Of a stretch of 64,000 nt of DNA, positions 1 to 13,200 are shown one piece after another. The notes under the pieces are model-generated. The model was not told the origin of the DNA and did no database searches. It saw only the letters and a program-made list of their open reading frames with translations. Both the position numbers and the translations under genes were made by a program. Each line of letters opens with the position of its first letter. Position 1 is the first letter of the stretch. Origin of the DNA: Phocoena phocoena (Eukaryota > Chordata > Mammalia > Artiodactyla > Phocoenidae); NCBI RefSeq assembly GCF_963924675.1, contig NC_089238.1:59426799-59490798 (forward strand), given 5' to 3'.

Positions 1-939
1 TCAAGCATATACAAAGCCAGCAGAATAGCATGGTGGGCCCCGCAGCTAAGGACACACCTGTTCCCTGCGGGCGCCGCCCCTTCCCTCCCCACCTGCCCCC
101 TGGTGACCCCACCCTGCTCCCCGTCCTCAGGTACAATTACTTTTTAGGTTTTTCTTTTTCAGGTTAAATTTACATACACTGAAATTTACATGCAGCTTAA
201 AATACTGAAGGGAGGGGATCTTGCTTTTTGTGAGTTCCAGTGTCAAACTTTATCGAATAAGCTAGTCTTTCTCTTCTGATTTAAAATATACTGTTACAGC
301 ATATGAAAAGCTAATGTTTCACGAGGTTGCCTCTCTGTCTTTTTTTAACAAAGCCGTTGGGGTAACAGACATTTGGTGAGTCCTGACCAACGTGTATACC
401 ATGTAAGCGACACCGTACTCGAGAACACAGACCTTTTCCAACGTTCCTATGCTGCCACAGCCTCCACCCCCCATGCCGTCTGGGAGCCGTGGGCCGGCCC
501 TTGGGGACTGTAGATTTGTACGCGGAGCCCAGCAGCCTGGCGTTCTGGCTCTGGGCTGTGCACGAGGGTCAGGGCTCCACACGGCACACGGCTGCCCAGC
601 TCACGACTAGCGTGGATATGTTTTTCCTCTCTCTTGGTTCAGTTCCCCAGAGAGGAGCTGCAGTCCCGTGGCAAAAGCGTGTTGGATTACAAGAACTTGC
701 CACACAGTTTTCCACAGTGGCTGTGCTGCACGGGGAGCACCCTGTTGCCCGTTTGGGTGACCCTGGGCGCATCCCCAGGGAGGACAGCTGCTGTTCCATT
801 TCACCATTAGAAGCCACGCGGTGGTGACCTTCTCCTGCGGCAGCTGGGACCCCGGCCCACCGCCGGCCCCCTCCCGACACCCCTCCAGTTCGTGTGTGCC
901 CTCCCTGCCTGTTTGTGACCGCGGGCCCCTGTCCCGCAG
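1..939 (+). other. SPIRE2: SPIRE2 intron (upstream of first visible exon)
   Basis: No exon is supported here. The first SPIRE2 exon (N-terminal KIND residues) is not recognisable in this stretch and should lie before the window. Only the branch/pyrimidine tract before 940 can be seen. Confidence 0.7.
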
Positions 940-1299
940 GTGGTTCAGTCGCTGGGCTTCGCCATCTACCGCGCGCTGGACTGGGGGCTGGCGGAGCACG
1001 TGGAGCGCGAGCTCAGCCCGCAGCTGGAACGGCTCATCGACCTCATGGCCAACAGCGACTGCGACGACGATGGCGGTGGCGGCGCAGCCGACGAGGGCTA
1101 CGGGGCCCCCGAGGAGGAGGAGGAGGCCGAGGGCGGCCCCCGCGCCGTGCGCACCTTCACACAGGCCATGCGCCTGTGCGCCGCGCGCCTGACCGAGCCC
1201 CGGGGCGCTCAGACCCACTACCAGGCCGTGTGCCGCGCACTCTTCGTGGAGACGCTGGAGCTGCGCGCCTTCCTCGCCAGGGTCCGGGAGGCCAAGGAG
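940..1299 (+). CDS. SPIRE2: SPIRE2 exon: KIND domain
   Basis: 360 bp, phase 0 to phase 0, after acceptor CCCGCAG and before donor GTGAGT. It encodes 120 residues of the formin-binding KIND domain, beginning [16 protein letters not shown]. It includes a Glu/Asp/Gly-rich insert ([13 protein letters not shown]) encoded by GAG repeats near 1108-1130. The first codon is GTG (Val) reached by splicing, not a start. Confidence 0.95.
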
Positions 1300-4200
1300 G
1301 TGAGTGGAGACTGGGGGACGCCCAGGCCGTAGGGACCAAGGACATGGGGGCGCCTGGCAGGGGCTGAGGGCGAGGCAGACGGGACACGTGGGGGCGGGTG
1401 GAGCAAGGGGTGGGGCCGTGAAGGCGCCTCCACCCGCAGAGGCGGGGCCAGGAGGGCGGGGCCAGGCTGTCCCTCTCCAGTCCCTGCCTCCTTCCCTGTC
1501 TCCCTCTGTCCGTCCACAGGGGGTGGAAATCCTCAGCTCGCAGCTCACTCTGTGTGGGAGTGCCCTGAACGCTTTGTAGGTTTTAGCTTAACCCGCACAC
1601 CTCCTGCTTACCCGGTTTTGCACAGGAGGGAACTGAGGCTCAGAAACTTATATAAGTGGCACCTTTACCCCGTGACCTCACTCCTGTTGCCTCTAAGTTA
1701 GTTATTAACTTCTCTGATCCCCATGTTTGCATCTGCAAAAGGGGCTGTGCCTCCTGCCTCCGGCTCACCTGCCCAGGTGATGGTTCCTTCCGAAAATAGG
1801 GTGCAGAGGGCGGCCCAGGACCCATGCAGAGGTGCCAGCATGCTGGAGCTTTGGGGAGGTGGGCAGTTCAGTGAGAGGACGCTTGCCCAGGTGTTTGCCC
1901 CGCTGGTGACAGTCTGCTGTTCCCCTCCGCCTCCCTCCGCGGTTATCACCCTTTTTCCGGATGAGCAGTTGGAAAGCCTCTGAGAGGCTGTGTCCTTGCC
2001 CCACGCCACAGCTAGTACAGAGCAGAGGGGGCCTGACCCGGCTCCCAGCTGGCCTTCTCCCGGGGCTGCTCCGCTTCTTCGTGGTCTCAGAGTCACAGGA
2101 GGTGACAGTCTCCGCCCCAGCTCTCCCAGCCTCTCCCTTGGTGGGAACTGAGGTGTTTCCTTGAAACGGGGGTCACAGCCCACAGGGACCCCTGCCTTCT
2201 GCCAGCATTTCACAGATGAGAAAAAGCAGAGATTTTTGGAGAGGTCGGGAGGTATTTTTGGAATTAACTGCTGCTGGTCCCTGATTCCACCCTGGCCCTT
2301 CGTGGGCACGTGTCTCTCGTTTCCTCTAACCAGGAAGCGTTCCTGCACAGCTTCTCTGGCTCTGAGCTTGAGCAGGCTCTCAGGGTTGTTTTGATCGATG
2401 GGCCTGGGACCCAGCGCAGGACAATTCAGATGCTCCTTGAGCCACCTGGCCCTCATCTACAGCCCAATCCTAGCCCAAGGGGGGGGTGGCCCCTCGACAA
2501 GGCCTGTGCCTCCGAAGCCCCATCCCCCTTCTTCCCTCCCCACGCTTCCCCGGCATCTCAGAGATGTCCTTCCAGTGCTCTCATTGTGGATGGTCCTAAT
2601 GCTTTTCTGTCACCTGTCTTGTTGCTGAGGTCAATTCCTTACCCAGGCAATAAAAGCTCTTTGTTTTAGGAGCAAACAGCTCTAGACTTCAAGCAGTTGA
2701 CCCGAGAGAAGTCTGGGAAATTGGAGGAGGTGGTGAGAGGGAGGCTGTTGGTGGGGCGCAGCTGGGCTGGCATTTGGGCAGAAACAGCCTACTCAGGGGG
2801 CAGGTAGAGATACTCCAGGAACGACAGGAGACCCACCTTCCTGCCCTTTGTGGAGACCGCCAGGTCACACGCAGGTCTATTTTTAGAATCACACACCTTG
2901 TGCTTCTCAGAGACTTGGCAGAGTTTTCTAGAGCGTCCCAAAGCAGTTTGGCAAGTGGCTTGGGGTGAAAGCCAGGGTAACCGGTTCTGTCTGATTTGGG
3001 GGATGGGGAGGGCGAGGCTGTGCGCCAAAGGCAGCTGCTTCTCCAGGGAGGAAGATTGGAGGAAGAAAGGCAGCTGCTGCCAAGATGCAGGGCAATGAAC
3101 CTAGCAGCCTCTTCCCAAATTCTCAGCATAGAACAGCTACCTCACGATCCCCGACATCCTTCTTGGGCCCTCACCGTGATGGCAGCATTTTCCCCAGGCC
3201 GTGAAATCCATCCCTGTGACTGTTTGCCTTGGCCTGCTGAGTAACTCACCCTCTCGGCTGTCCACCCACCCATCCAACTACCCGTTTATTGATTCATTTA
3301 TTCATTCAGCCAATGTTTAAGACCTAGCACGTGTCTCACACAGTGCTAGGAGCCAGAAACACGAAGATGAAAAAATAAAAGCAAAAACAGAAACCGTGGT
3401 TCTGGCCTCATGGAGCCAACCATTCAGACAACAGTCAAAGCAGCAGATAAATGTACAACTGCAGATGGGATCGTGTGCAGAGAAGCGGCCGAGGGTGTCC
3501 CGTGACGGTGGGTGTGCGTGGGGCCCGGGGGCCCTGTGAGCTGAGGTCTGAAGCCCTCAGTGAGGGGGATCAGTGAGGGAAGGGGACAGATTCTACTGCA
3601 GCCAGGAGGTACTGTGTGGGTGCTACGTGGAGGTTGTGCTTTCTCCCCTGCCCTTGCCTGGGAGATGCAGCCACAGATAGCCAGTGGGACTCCAGCGTTC
3701 CCGTGGGGCTCCAAGGCTGATGGCCTGGTTCCCCCAGATATCTTTCTGAGCCCCAAAGCCTTGTCCAAAGTGCCCACTTGTCCCTTTTGTAGCTGGTGGA
3801 CCAGTAGCCCCTGTGGTGCACAAGCATCCCCAGGGAGACAGGCCAGCAGGGCCCACATCCCCACAGCTGCTCTTCTCCCATTTCTCCTGGACTTACAGAT
3901 GCTGCAGAAGCTTCGGGAGGACGAGCCGCAGTCAGAAAAGCCCCTGATGGAGCTCGACAGCCTGGGGCGCACGGACTGGGTAAGACGTGGCCCCCGCTGG
4001 CCCGGGGCACAGCCGGGAGCCCTGCCCGGGGCTAAGGGCCATTTTCATCTTCTCGGGGGCCCAGGCCCGACTCTGGGTCCAGCTCATGCGGGAGCTGCGC
4101 CACGGAGTGAAGCTGAAGAAGGTGCAGGAGCAGGAGTTCAACTCCCTGCCCACAGAGTTCCAGCTCACCCCCTTCGAGATGCTGATGCAGGACATCCGCG

Positions 4201-7200
4201 CCAGGAACTACAAGCTGCGCAAGGTCATGGTGCGCCCCTCAAGGTCATGGTGGGCCCCTCAGGCTCATAGTGGGCCCCTCAAGGTCATGGTGGGCCTCTC
4301 TAGGTCATGGTGCGCCCCTCAAGGTCATGGTGGGCCTCTCTAGGTCATGGTGGGCCTTTCAAGGTCATGGTAGGCCGTCTTGAAGGGGGTCCATGTTCAG
4401 CCCCCCTCTGCTCGCTGGAGCCCCTCCTTGGTGTGCTGGCCACTGAACTGGGGCAGACGTGGCCCGGAGTCACATGGTGCATGGTCCTTTCAGGGACACA
4501 GTGTGACAAGGGCAGGGAGAAGGGGACCAGGGGCAGGAGCTGAGGCTGCAGGATTGTCGCATTTAACGCTCACATAGCCCCTGCTGTGTGCCAGCATCGC
4601 TGAGAATCTTAAGCGTGCGAGTTAATTTCATCATTATGACAACCCTTTGAGGTGGTGCCGCTGACCCCCATTTCCACATGAAGAATCTGAGATTCAGGGG
4701 AAGCCTGTGGTCAGGCCTTGAAGGCCACGGCCGCACAGCCACTGAGAGGGAGGCTGGAGTGAGGCCCAGGCGCTGCCCATGGCTGCATGAGCCCCTCTCA
4801 AGGCCACAGCCCTGGCAGGTGGGCCCTTAGCCTTGCTGCCCTCACCCCACACACAGGTCAACGGGGACATCCCTCCCAGGGTGAAGAAGGATGCCCACGA
4901 ACTTATCCTGGACTTCATCCGCTCCCGGCCTCCGCTGAAGCAGGTACCGGCTCCCTTGGGGCGTTTGGAAGGTTGGTTCTGGGGCGCTCACTGCCCCAGG
5001 AGCACACAGGGCCTCCACGTCAGGCCTTGTGATGCCGTGGGCTCCGGATTCCTCATGCAGGGTTCCTCCCCAGCTTGGGAGTCGGCTCCCACCTGGCGCT
5101 GCCACACCCCCTGCAGGTCTCAGAGAGAAGGCTTCGCCCCTTACCCCAGAAACAGAGAACGCTGCATGAGAAGATCCTGGAGGAGATCAAGCAGGAACGC
5201 AGGCTGCGCCCCGTGGAGGACAGGCACTGGGACGGGCGGGGTGAGCGGGGTGAGCACGGGACACCCCTTCCTCTGCCCCTTGCCTCCCCTCCACCCCCCA
5301 ACCCGTCCTGTCCTGTCCTGCCTTACCTGCTGCCTGCCCCAGGGTTCGGCTCTCTGCCCTGCATCCTCAACGCCTGCTCTGGGGACGTCAAGTCCACTTC
5401 CTGCATCAACCTGTCCATCACGGATGCCGGGAGCAGTGCCCAGCGCCCGCGGCCCCGGGTCCTGCTCAAGGCGCCCACGTTGGCTGAGATGGAGGAGATG
5501 AACGTATCTGAGGTCAGAGTCCACGGGTTCTTGAAGAGACGCTGAGGAGGAGTGGGGGAGGGGAGGGGGAGGGGAGGAGGGAGGGGGCAAGGACACAGCC
5601 AGCGTCCATCCGGCGTCCAGCTCTGTGAGGTGCGCCCTGCTTTGAAGCTGGTGTCCTGCTGTGGGGCTGGGTCTGCCCTAGGGGCAAGCATGGCTGGGCT
5701 CAGGACCCTTTCCCATCTTGGCGGCTCAGAAGGGTCACTGGGACGGTGGCCTTGAACCACTGTGGCCTCTGCACAAAAAGGTCTAAAGCAGAGTGCTCCG
5801 TCCTCCTGGGGCTGGGAAACTGGGCAGCCCCCCTCAGAGGTGAAAAGCCAGCATGTCCCAGCGGGGCTCTGCATCCTGGCTGCTACCCTCTGAGCCCAGA
5901 GACCAGGGTGGTGGCCATGTCCACAGGCCCCACCTGCCCCCCAGACCTGCCCTCCCAGGACTTTCCAGGAGCCGCAGACCAGGGTGTGGTTTTCGAGGCA
6001 CCCGCCTCCCCCTGGCCTGGGCAGTGTGTAGCGGAGGCCCCTGTGCCCGACACCTTGGTCCAAGGACCGGCAGGAGGCGCTGGCGGGCAGAGAGGTCAGG
6101 GAGGTGCCGGCTGGCGTGTTCGCAGGAGGAAGAGTCGCCGTGTGGGGAGGTGACACTGAGGCGAGACCGCTCTTTCTCGGAGCACGACCTGGCCCAGCTC
6201 CGGAGCGAGGTGACCTCTGGCCTACAGCCCCCTGGAGGCCTGGAACGGGCTCGGCCGCGTGCGGACAGCGTGCAGTCCTGGACGCCCAGCGCCCAGGAGC
6301 CAGGTGGGTGCTGCCCTCCCTTCCCTGGGCACCCTCATGCAGGCGCCCTTTGCCCCTGCCCGGTCCCAGCGGCTTCAGAGGGTACAGGGAGCTCACACCT
6401 GCAGGAAGGGTATTTATCGCCCCAGGCAGCCATCCCCCACCTTTTGAAACTTTATTAAATTAGTAATACATACTCATTGTAAAACTAAAAAAAAAAGTTC
6501 CCATGGGGCTTCCCTGGTGGCGTAGTGGTTGAGAGTCTGCCTGCCGATGCAGGGGACACGGGTTCGTGCCCCGGGCCGGGAAGATCCCACATGCCGCGGA
6601 GCGGCTGGGCCCGTGAGCCATGGCCGCTGAGCCTGCGCGTCCGGAGCCTGTGCTCCGCAACGGGAGAGGCCACAACAGTGAGAGGCCCGCGTAAAGCAAA
6701 AAAAAAAAAAAAAAAAAAAAAAGTTCCCATGATTCTATTACCTAGGGATAATTGCTGTTGACATGTTGGTGTATAGAAAGAAAGCTGGATGGATGGATGA
6801 TTGACAGATCCTTCTAGTGTTTCTGTCAATGGAGACGTGCCCACAGAGTAGCACACACCACTCTGGAGCCTGACCAGTGCCCTGGGTTTTGTCACGAGCC
6901 CCGCCCTTTCCCCGTCGGTCAGCACGCAGGACGGTACGGTTCTGCTGGCCACACAGGATTAGTTGGTCCCCTCCGTGGTGAAGGCTGGGCCCCACCAAGT
7001 GCCCCGGGTCACAGGGTTGCCACCCTGCCCAGTGCCTCCCACCAGGCATGGCCAGGCCCCCTTCTCTCCCCTCAGGGTCACCTTGAGCCCCTGTGTTGCT
7101 TTCTGGCCCCTCTCGGGATGGTCTCATTTGGTGGCTATGACTCACTCCTGGTGTGAAGAGGTCCAGGCCAGGCATTCCGTACCTCACTGTCCCCCTATGG

Positions 7201-10200
7201 TGGAGGTGGACCCCCTCTTCCCCCTCCGACCCTCTCTGCCCCTCTGGGTCTTCAGGCAACGGGTGGTGAGGGGCGCTGACCAAGGCTGCCACGGCCCCAT
7301 GATGGGGCGCAGATACGGGCCCCTCTGGCCTGCCGCACTGCACAGGCCCTGGATGTGGGAGATGTGTCCTCTACTAGACCCCTCACCCCCAGGAAACCAC
7401 CGCACCATCACCTCCTGCTGCCTGGAGGGCCATCTCCCCCTTCCCTGGGCACAGCTGTCCAACGCCAGAACACCTGCAGGTTGTCCTGACAGCCCCCGGG
7501 TCTTCTACCAGGTTCTGTCAGCATCCAGTCCCGGCATGACCCCAGCTCCCCGCCACGCAGTGACCTGGGCTCAGTCGAGGACAGGCCTGGGGCCTCCGAG
7601 TGGCTGGTGAGTGACGGAGGCGCGGTGGTCCAAGGTGGCTGTGATGGGCTGGTGTGCCAGCTGGGCTCAGGAGGGGTGAGGGCTCCCCTCAGTGGTGTGC
7701 GGGGTCTATGCTCCAGCCACCCCATCTGGGCAGGTTGGGCTCAGGAGGGGTGAGGGCTCCCCTCAGTGGTGTGCGGGGTCCACGCTCCAGCCACTCAACC
7801 TGGGCAGGTTGGGCTTTGCTGCCGTCCCCTGGACCTTCTGGGTACTGCGGCCCCCTGGGCCGGAGAGGGGCCTTGCTAAGGGGACAGCCCAGTTCCACCT
7901 CTGGGGGCTCAGGACAGGTGAGAAGCCCAGCGCCCTGTGCCTGGAAGGCAGCCTGGTGACACTGGAGAGCACTTTCTCAGGTCTCGACTCTGTGCCGCTC
8001 CCTCTCGGCGCCTCCGTTTCATTGGCTGTGAATTTTGTCTGACTTTTCATCGTGAGGAGCTAACAGTTGCTGACGTTTTGAGGTCCCCACTTGGACCTGA
8101 ACCTTGGTGGATGATTTTATCAAATGCGATGAGAGCAGTGAAGTGCCTGGGGGGCCACAGGGCACCGTGCTGATGCTTTGAGAGACGGAGTTCTGTGCTA
8201 AGAACACAGGACTGTTCCCCTGGGGGCTAGGACAGGGTGTACTCGCCATGGCGGCCCAAAGGGCCGGGCGGTTATGACGAGGTGGACAGGTGCAACCACC
8301 TGACTGGCAGACCCGGAGTCACAGTGGATGGTTGGCACTGGGAGGGAGGTGGGAGCGGGGGAGGGTTCCAGGAGGAAGGGCAGTGGGCCTGGGGACTCTG
8401 GCTGGCTCTCACTGGCCTGGTGTTGGCAGGTGGGGAGCAAGGCTGGAGGCAGATGCTTCAGGTCTGGGAGCACTGCGGATGAAGGTGGGATGGGCTGAAG
8501 GGTTACATGTGCAACGAGGCCATCCGCGGGCTGGGGGCCGGCCGGTGGGGTGGGTGGGGCCAGGTCAGAGAAGCCTTGCCTGTAGCCATGCACAGAGAAG
8601 TCCCGGGGAGCGGTGCGGCTCCCTGGCGTGGCCGAGCTGAGAAGCGGGGCGTTTTATGGAGCTGCTGGGCTTGGTGGACCGAGGCCAGGGAGGTGCCAGG
8701 GTCCTCCGGGAAGAGGGGAACTTATGGAGATGCCCTGAGAGCCTGAGACCGGCCCCTCGGGCCTCCTGCCACAGGAGTTCAGCCACCCCGTGGAGAGCCT
8801 GGCTCTGACGGTGGAGGAGGTGATGGACGTGCGCCGTGTGCTGGTGAAGGCCGAGATGGAGAAGTTCCTGCAGAATAAGGAGCTCTTCAGCAGTCTGAAG
8901 AAGGGAAAGGTGAGGGGCCCGGGGTTGGGGCAGGCGAGGGCAGGACCGGGCCTGGCGAGTTCTGGACAAAACTGGGCTCTAACCAGGCCTTTCCGTACAG
9001 ATTTGCTGCTGCTGCCGGACCAAGTTCCCACTGTTCTCCTGGCCGTCCACCTGTCTCTTTTGCAAGAGGTGAGTGAGCCTTCTGAATGCACCTTGGCTGT
9101 GAATTAACATGGGAGGGAGGGGTAAGAAGCCTCTAGGCTTCTGTCTAGTAGAGCTTCCTGCAATTCTGAGGATGATCTATCAGGCACTGTGAGTTGTGCA
9201 AGGAAGGGACAGAATTTTTTATTTAATCGTAACAGCTGAGCAGCCCCCACTTTCAGCCAAGGTGGGGTAACAGGAAGCAGGACAGGCATCTTCCGCATGA
9301 AACAGCCAAAAAGAAAGAAAAAAAAAACGTCAAACACGTGAAACACTGGTTCTCAAGACATCAGGTATCAAGCAACCAACGGGAAGCAGACAGGGTGAGC
9401 TCTATCCTAGGACTGCCTCAACTCTGGACTCGGAGCCTATTCAGCTCCTGGAGTGGAGGAGCTAAAGGTGAGAACGAGGGCACCCGTGCAGCTAGAGTTC
9501 TCCCCTCTGGAGAGAGTCCTCCAGGAAGCAGGTCTCAAGAGACCTGCAGAAGGTCCCCCTTGAGTGTTCAGAGTTCTGATCAGCACATACACGCAAGGAA
9601 ATTTCTGCGGGTTTGGAAGGAATCATCTTGAAGCACAGATTGGCAAACTCCAGCCCATGGGCTAAATCTGGCCCACTGCCTATTTTATAAATAAAATTTT
9701 ATTGGAACATAGCCACACCCATCTGTTTATTATTCATTTAGTCACACCTAAAATGTTGACTATCTGAGCTTTTACAGGAAAAGTTGACTGACCCTGTCCT
9801 AAGGGTTTAAAGGAACAGTACCAGGAATAGTGTCTATTCCCACCAGCCATGGTGGAAAGTTGTGATTCATGGCTGCTGAGTGGAATACACAGGAAGGTCT
9901 TGCCTCACTAGCGAGAATAAGTGCCCCTAGACTGAGCACTGCTCCAGAACTAACAAATCACAAAAGCAAGACCAGAAAGGACCAAACTATTCCCAAGTAT
10001 CCTGACGGCTTCCCAGAGCAAAGCTCAAGAATAGGAATAAAAATATATCCAGCAGCCAGCAAGATAAAACGCCTGGCGTCCAATCAGATATTACCAGGCA
10101 TGTCAAGAAGCAGGGGAACGTGACCCATGACCCACATCACCCAGAACTGACACACATTTTAGGGTTAGCAGATAAGGACATTGGAAGGTTTTTTGTTTTT

Positions 10201-13200
10201 GTTTTTTTGGCCACACCGCACAGCATGCGGGATCTGGGTTCCCCAACCAGAGATTGAACCCCGCGCCCCCTGCAGTGGAAGTGCGGAGTCTTAACCACTG
10301 GACCACCAGGGACGTCCTGTGGACATTAAAAGTTTTGAACTGCATTTCATATGCTGCCAAAGTTAAAGACATGGAAGAGGTAAAGGAGAGACAAATTGAA
10401 CCTCTAGACATGAAAACTGGAATGTTTGGGATGAAAATTACACTGGATGATTTATAGCAGGTTAGACATTCAGAGGAATGTGCAGAAGAAAAGATTAGTT
10501 AACTTGAAGACCTAGCAATAGAAACTATCCAAAACAAAATTATCCAAAACAAAAACACTGAGAGAAAAAATAATTTGAAAACGAAAAATGTGTTGGCAAG
10601 CTGTGGGATAACATTAAGAAGCCTAATATAGGTGTAATTAAAGTTCCCAAAGATGTGGGGGCAGAAAAAGTATTTGAAGAAATAACAGCTAAAAAGGTGT
10701 TCCAAATTTGATGAAAAATATAAACCTACAAGAAACTCAGTGAACCCCAAGCACAAGAAATATGAATAAAATCACACCAAGACACATAATAATTAAATTG
10801 ATCAAAACCAGTGATAAAGAGAAATTCCTAAAGTCAGTCAGCAAATAAAGACATGTTATGTACAGAGAAAGAGAAAGATGACTGCAGGTTCCTCATCAAA
10901 ACATTGCAGGCAAGATGTCAGTGGAACAACATCTTTAAGGTACTGAAAGAAGAAGAAGAAAAAAAACGGTCAATCTAGAATTCTGTACCCAGCAAGAGGC
11001 AAAAGTAAAGATTTCCAGAAATACAGAAGCCGAAAAAATTCTTCACCAGCAGACCCACACTGGAACAAATGTTAAATGAGGTCTGCCACGTAGATGGAAA
11101 GTGACACCAGATGGAGACCTGAATGTACACAAAGCAATAAGAGCACTAGGAACAGCAACTCCTAACATATAAGATTATCTTCTTATACCTCTTTAAAAGG
11201 TAAACCAATACCCAGCACCCAACAAGGTAAAATTCAGTGTCCATCATCCAGTCAAAGATTACCAGGCATGCAAATAATTAATAAAAATGTATCTTGGGGG
11301 TTATCACATATCTGTAAGTAAAAAAATATAACAATAGCATTAAGACCAGAGGTGGAGGACTGTAAGTATGCTGTTATAAGTTTTTATATGAGATGGTAAA
11401 ATATTACTTGAAGGAAGACTGTGATAAGTTAAAGACTATCCTATGAGCCCAAAAGCAACCACTGGAATGGCTTGTATGTCAACAAAGAAGATAAAATGGA
11501 ATCATAAAAAAGACTCAATACAGAAAGCATAAACAGGAAAAGGGAACAAAGAACAAATAGGACAAAAAGAAAACAAATCACAAGATGATAGACTTAAACC
11601 CAATTATATCAACAATTATATTAAACATAAATGGTGTAAACAATCCAATTAAAAGGCAGAGTTTCTCGGATTGAATAAAGAAAGCGAGACAATCTGCTGT
11701 CTACAAGACATGTAATTTATTTTTAACTTAATTTTATTTTTTGGCTACGCTGCACGGCTTGCAGGATCTTAGTTCCCCGACCAGGGATCAAACCCAAGCC
11801 CCCTGCAAACCCAAGCATGGAGTCCTAACCACTGGACCGCCATGGAATTCCCAAGACATGTACATTAAATAAAAGACACAAACTGGTTGGAGGGAGGTGG
11901 GTGGAGAAAGATACACCACACCAACATTAGTCTAAGGAAAGCTTGAGTTGCTATATTAATACGATACAAAGTAGACTATGGAGTAAAGAGTATTATCAGA
12001 GTTAAAGGAATTCATTTCATAACAATAAAAGGAGGAAATAATCCTGAACATTTTCCACACCTAGCAAGAGATTCAATATACATGGAACAAAACATTGACA
12101 GACTGCAAGGAAAAATAGCTAAATCCATGCTTATAGTTAGAGATACGAAACCCTAAGGGTCTAGGAGGTTTGCATGACACTACCACCAACTTGATCTAAG
12201 CGACATTTAGAGAAACTAGACCGAACAGTGCGATGTATGTTCTTATCAAGTGCACACGGAACGTGCACCAAAATTGACTATTCTGGGTCAAAAATCAAGT
12301 CTCAAAAATGCGGAAGGATTCATATCATACAAAGTATGTTTCCTGACCACAGTAAAATAAAATCAAACTAATACAGAGGTTTGTTGACGGCGAATTAATT
12401 ATGGGACATCCATGCAAGAGTGCATGGTCCCTTGTTTTAAAAAATGAATTTGGACAATTTGTACTGATGTTGAGAAGAGCCCTGGTGTATCTTTATAGGA
12501 TAGTACACATGATACCCCATTTCATTTACTGTATTTTTACTTTAAATGTATGTTTTTGTTAATTTATGCTTAGATATGGAGAATGGAAACTGCTGATAGG
12601 AGGGATCATCTCTAGGATGGGCTTTACCGGAGAGGACTCGTGTCTAAATTAAAATTCTCTCTAATGTTTGAATTTTTACAACAAGAAGGCATTTACTTTT
12701 GAAATCACGTATGGGAAATAAACACTGTTAATCACTGCTTAAAGATGGGCATCTCACTTGAGGGCCCTCTGGCTCTGACAGTGCTTGTGGAGAGAGGGGT
12801 CAGGTACCCTCCACTCCAGACCAGATGCTCCCCAGCAAGAGCGAGGAGGGGCAGAAGTATTTTGGGTGCAGAGCTGAGTAAAAAGAAAAGCAAGATTTGG
12901 GAGTAAAATGAAAGTAAAGCACTGACGTGGCCAGGGGTCAAGCGGGAGGCAGTGACAGCCTAGCCTCGCCTGTGTGCCGGGCGGGTGCTGGATCCCTCAC
13001 AGCTGACACTGCAAACCCTCTTCTTTTCTCTCCAGAGCTGTCTGCAGTTCCTGCAGCATAAAGGTGAGGACCACCTGGGGTCAGAGCGAGGGCCCACATC
13101 TCAGGTGTCCTGTGGCCCGACCGGGCCTGTCCGGGGGTGGGCAGAGGCTCTGCTGTCTCCTGTCGGGTGATCCCTGCTCACTACTCACCACTTCAGCTCC

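Larger units (their letters stand above)
9860..12400 (+). mobile_element. Old L1 (L1M) fragment, ORF1 to ORF2 endonuclease region
   Basis: AT-rich sequence whose order matches an ancient L1 on the + strand. Matching blocks include AACTCAGTGAACCCCAAGCA, CAAAACCAGTGATAAAGAGA, TAGAATTCTGTACCCAGCAA, ATATTAAACATAAATGGTGT, CTATATTAATACGATACAAA and CATACAAAGTATGTTTCCTG. It is broken by many stops, carries two later SINEs, and fills most of the intron before the 28-bp SPIRE2 microexon. Confidence 0.8.

Noticed and set aside
4221..4380. CRISPR-like regular repeat array
   Set aside because: Units are contiguous with no spacers and sit in a mammalian gene; it is a minisatellite.
5323..6396. 357-codon minus-strand open frame across SPIRE2 exons
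   Set aside because: Overlaps three well-supported SPIRE2 exons and has no recognisable content.
6506..6590. tRNA gene signal (A and B boxes) in the SINE heads
   Set aside because: The promoter boxes belong to tRNA-derived SINEs; no foldable complete tRNA is present.
9860..12400. Possible active retrotransposon
   Set aside because: Many stops and two SINEs inside; it is an old L1 fossil with no intact ORF.
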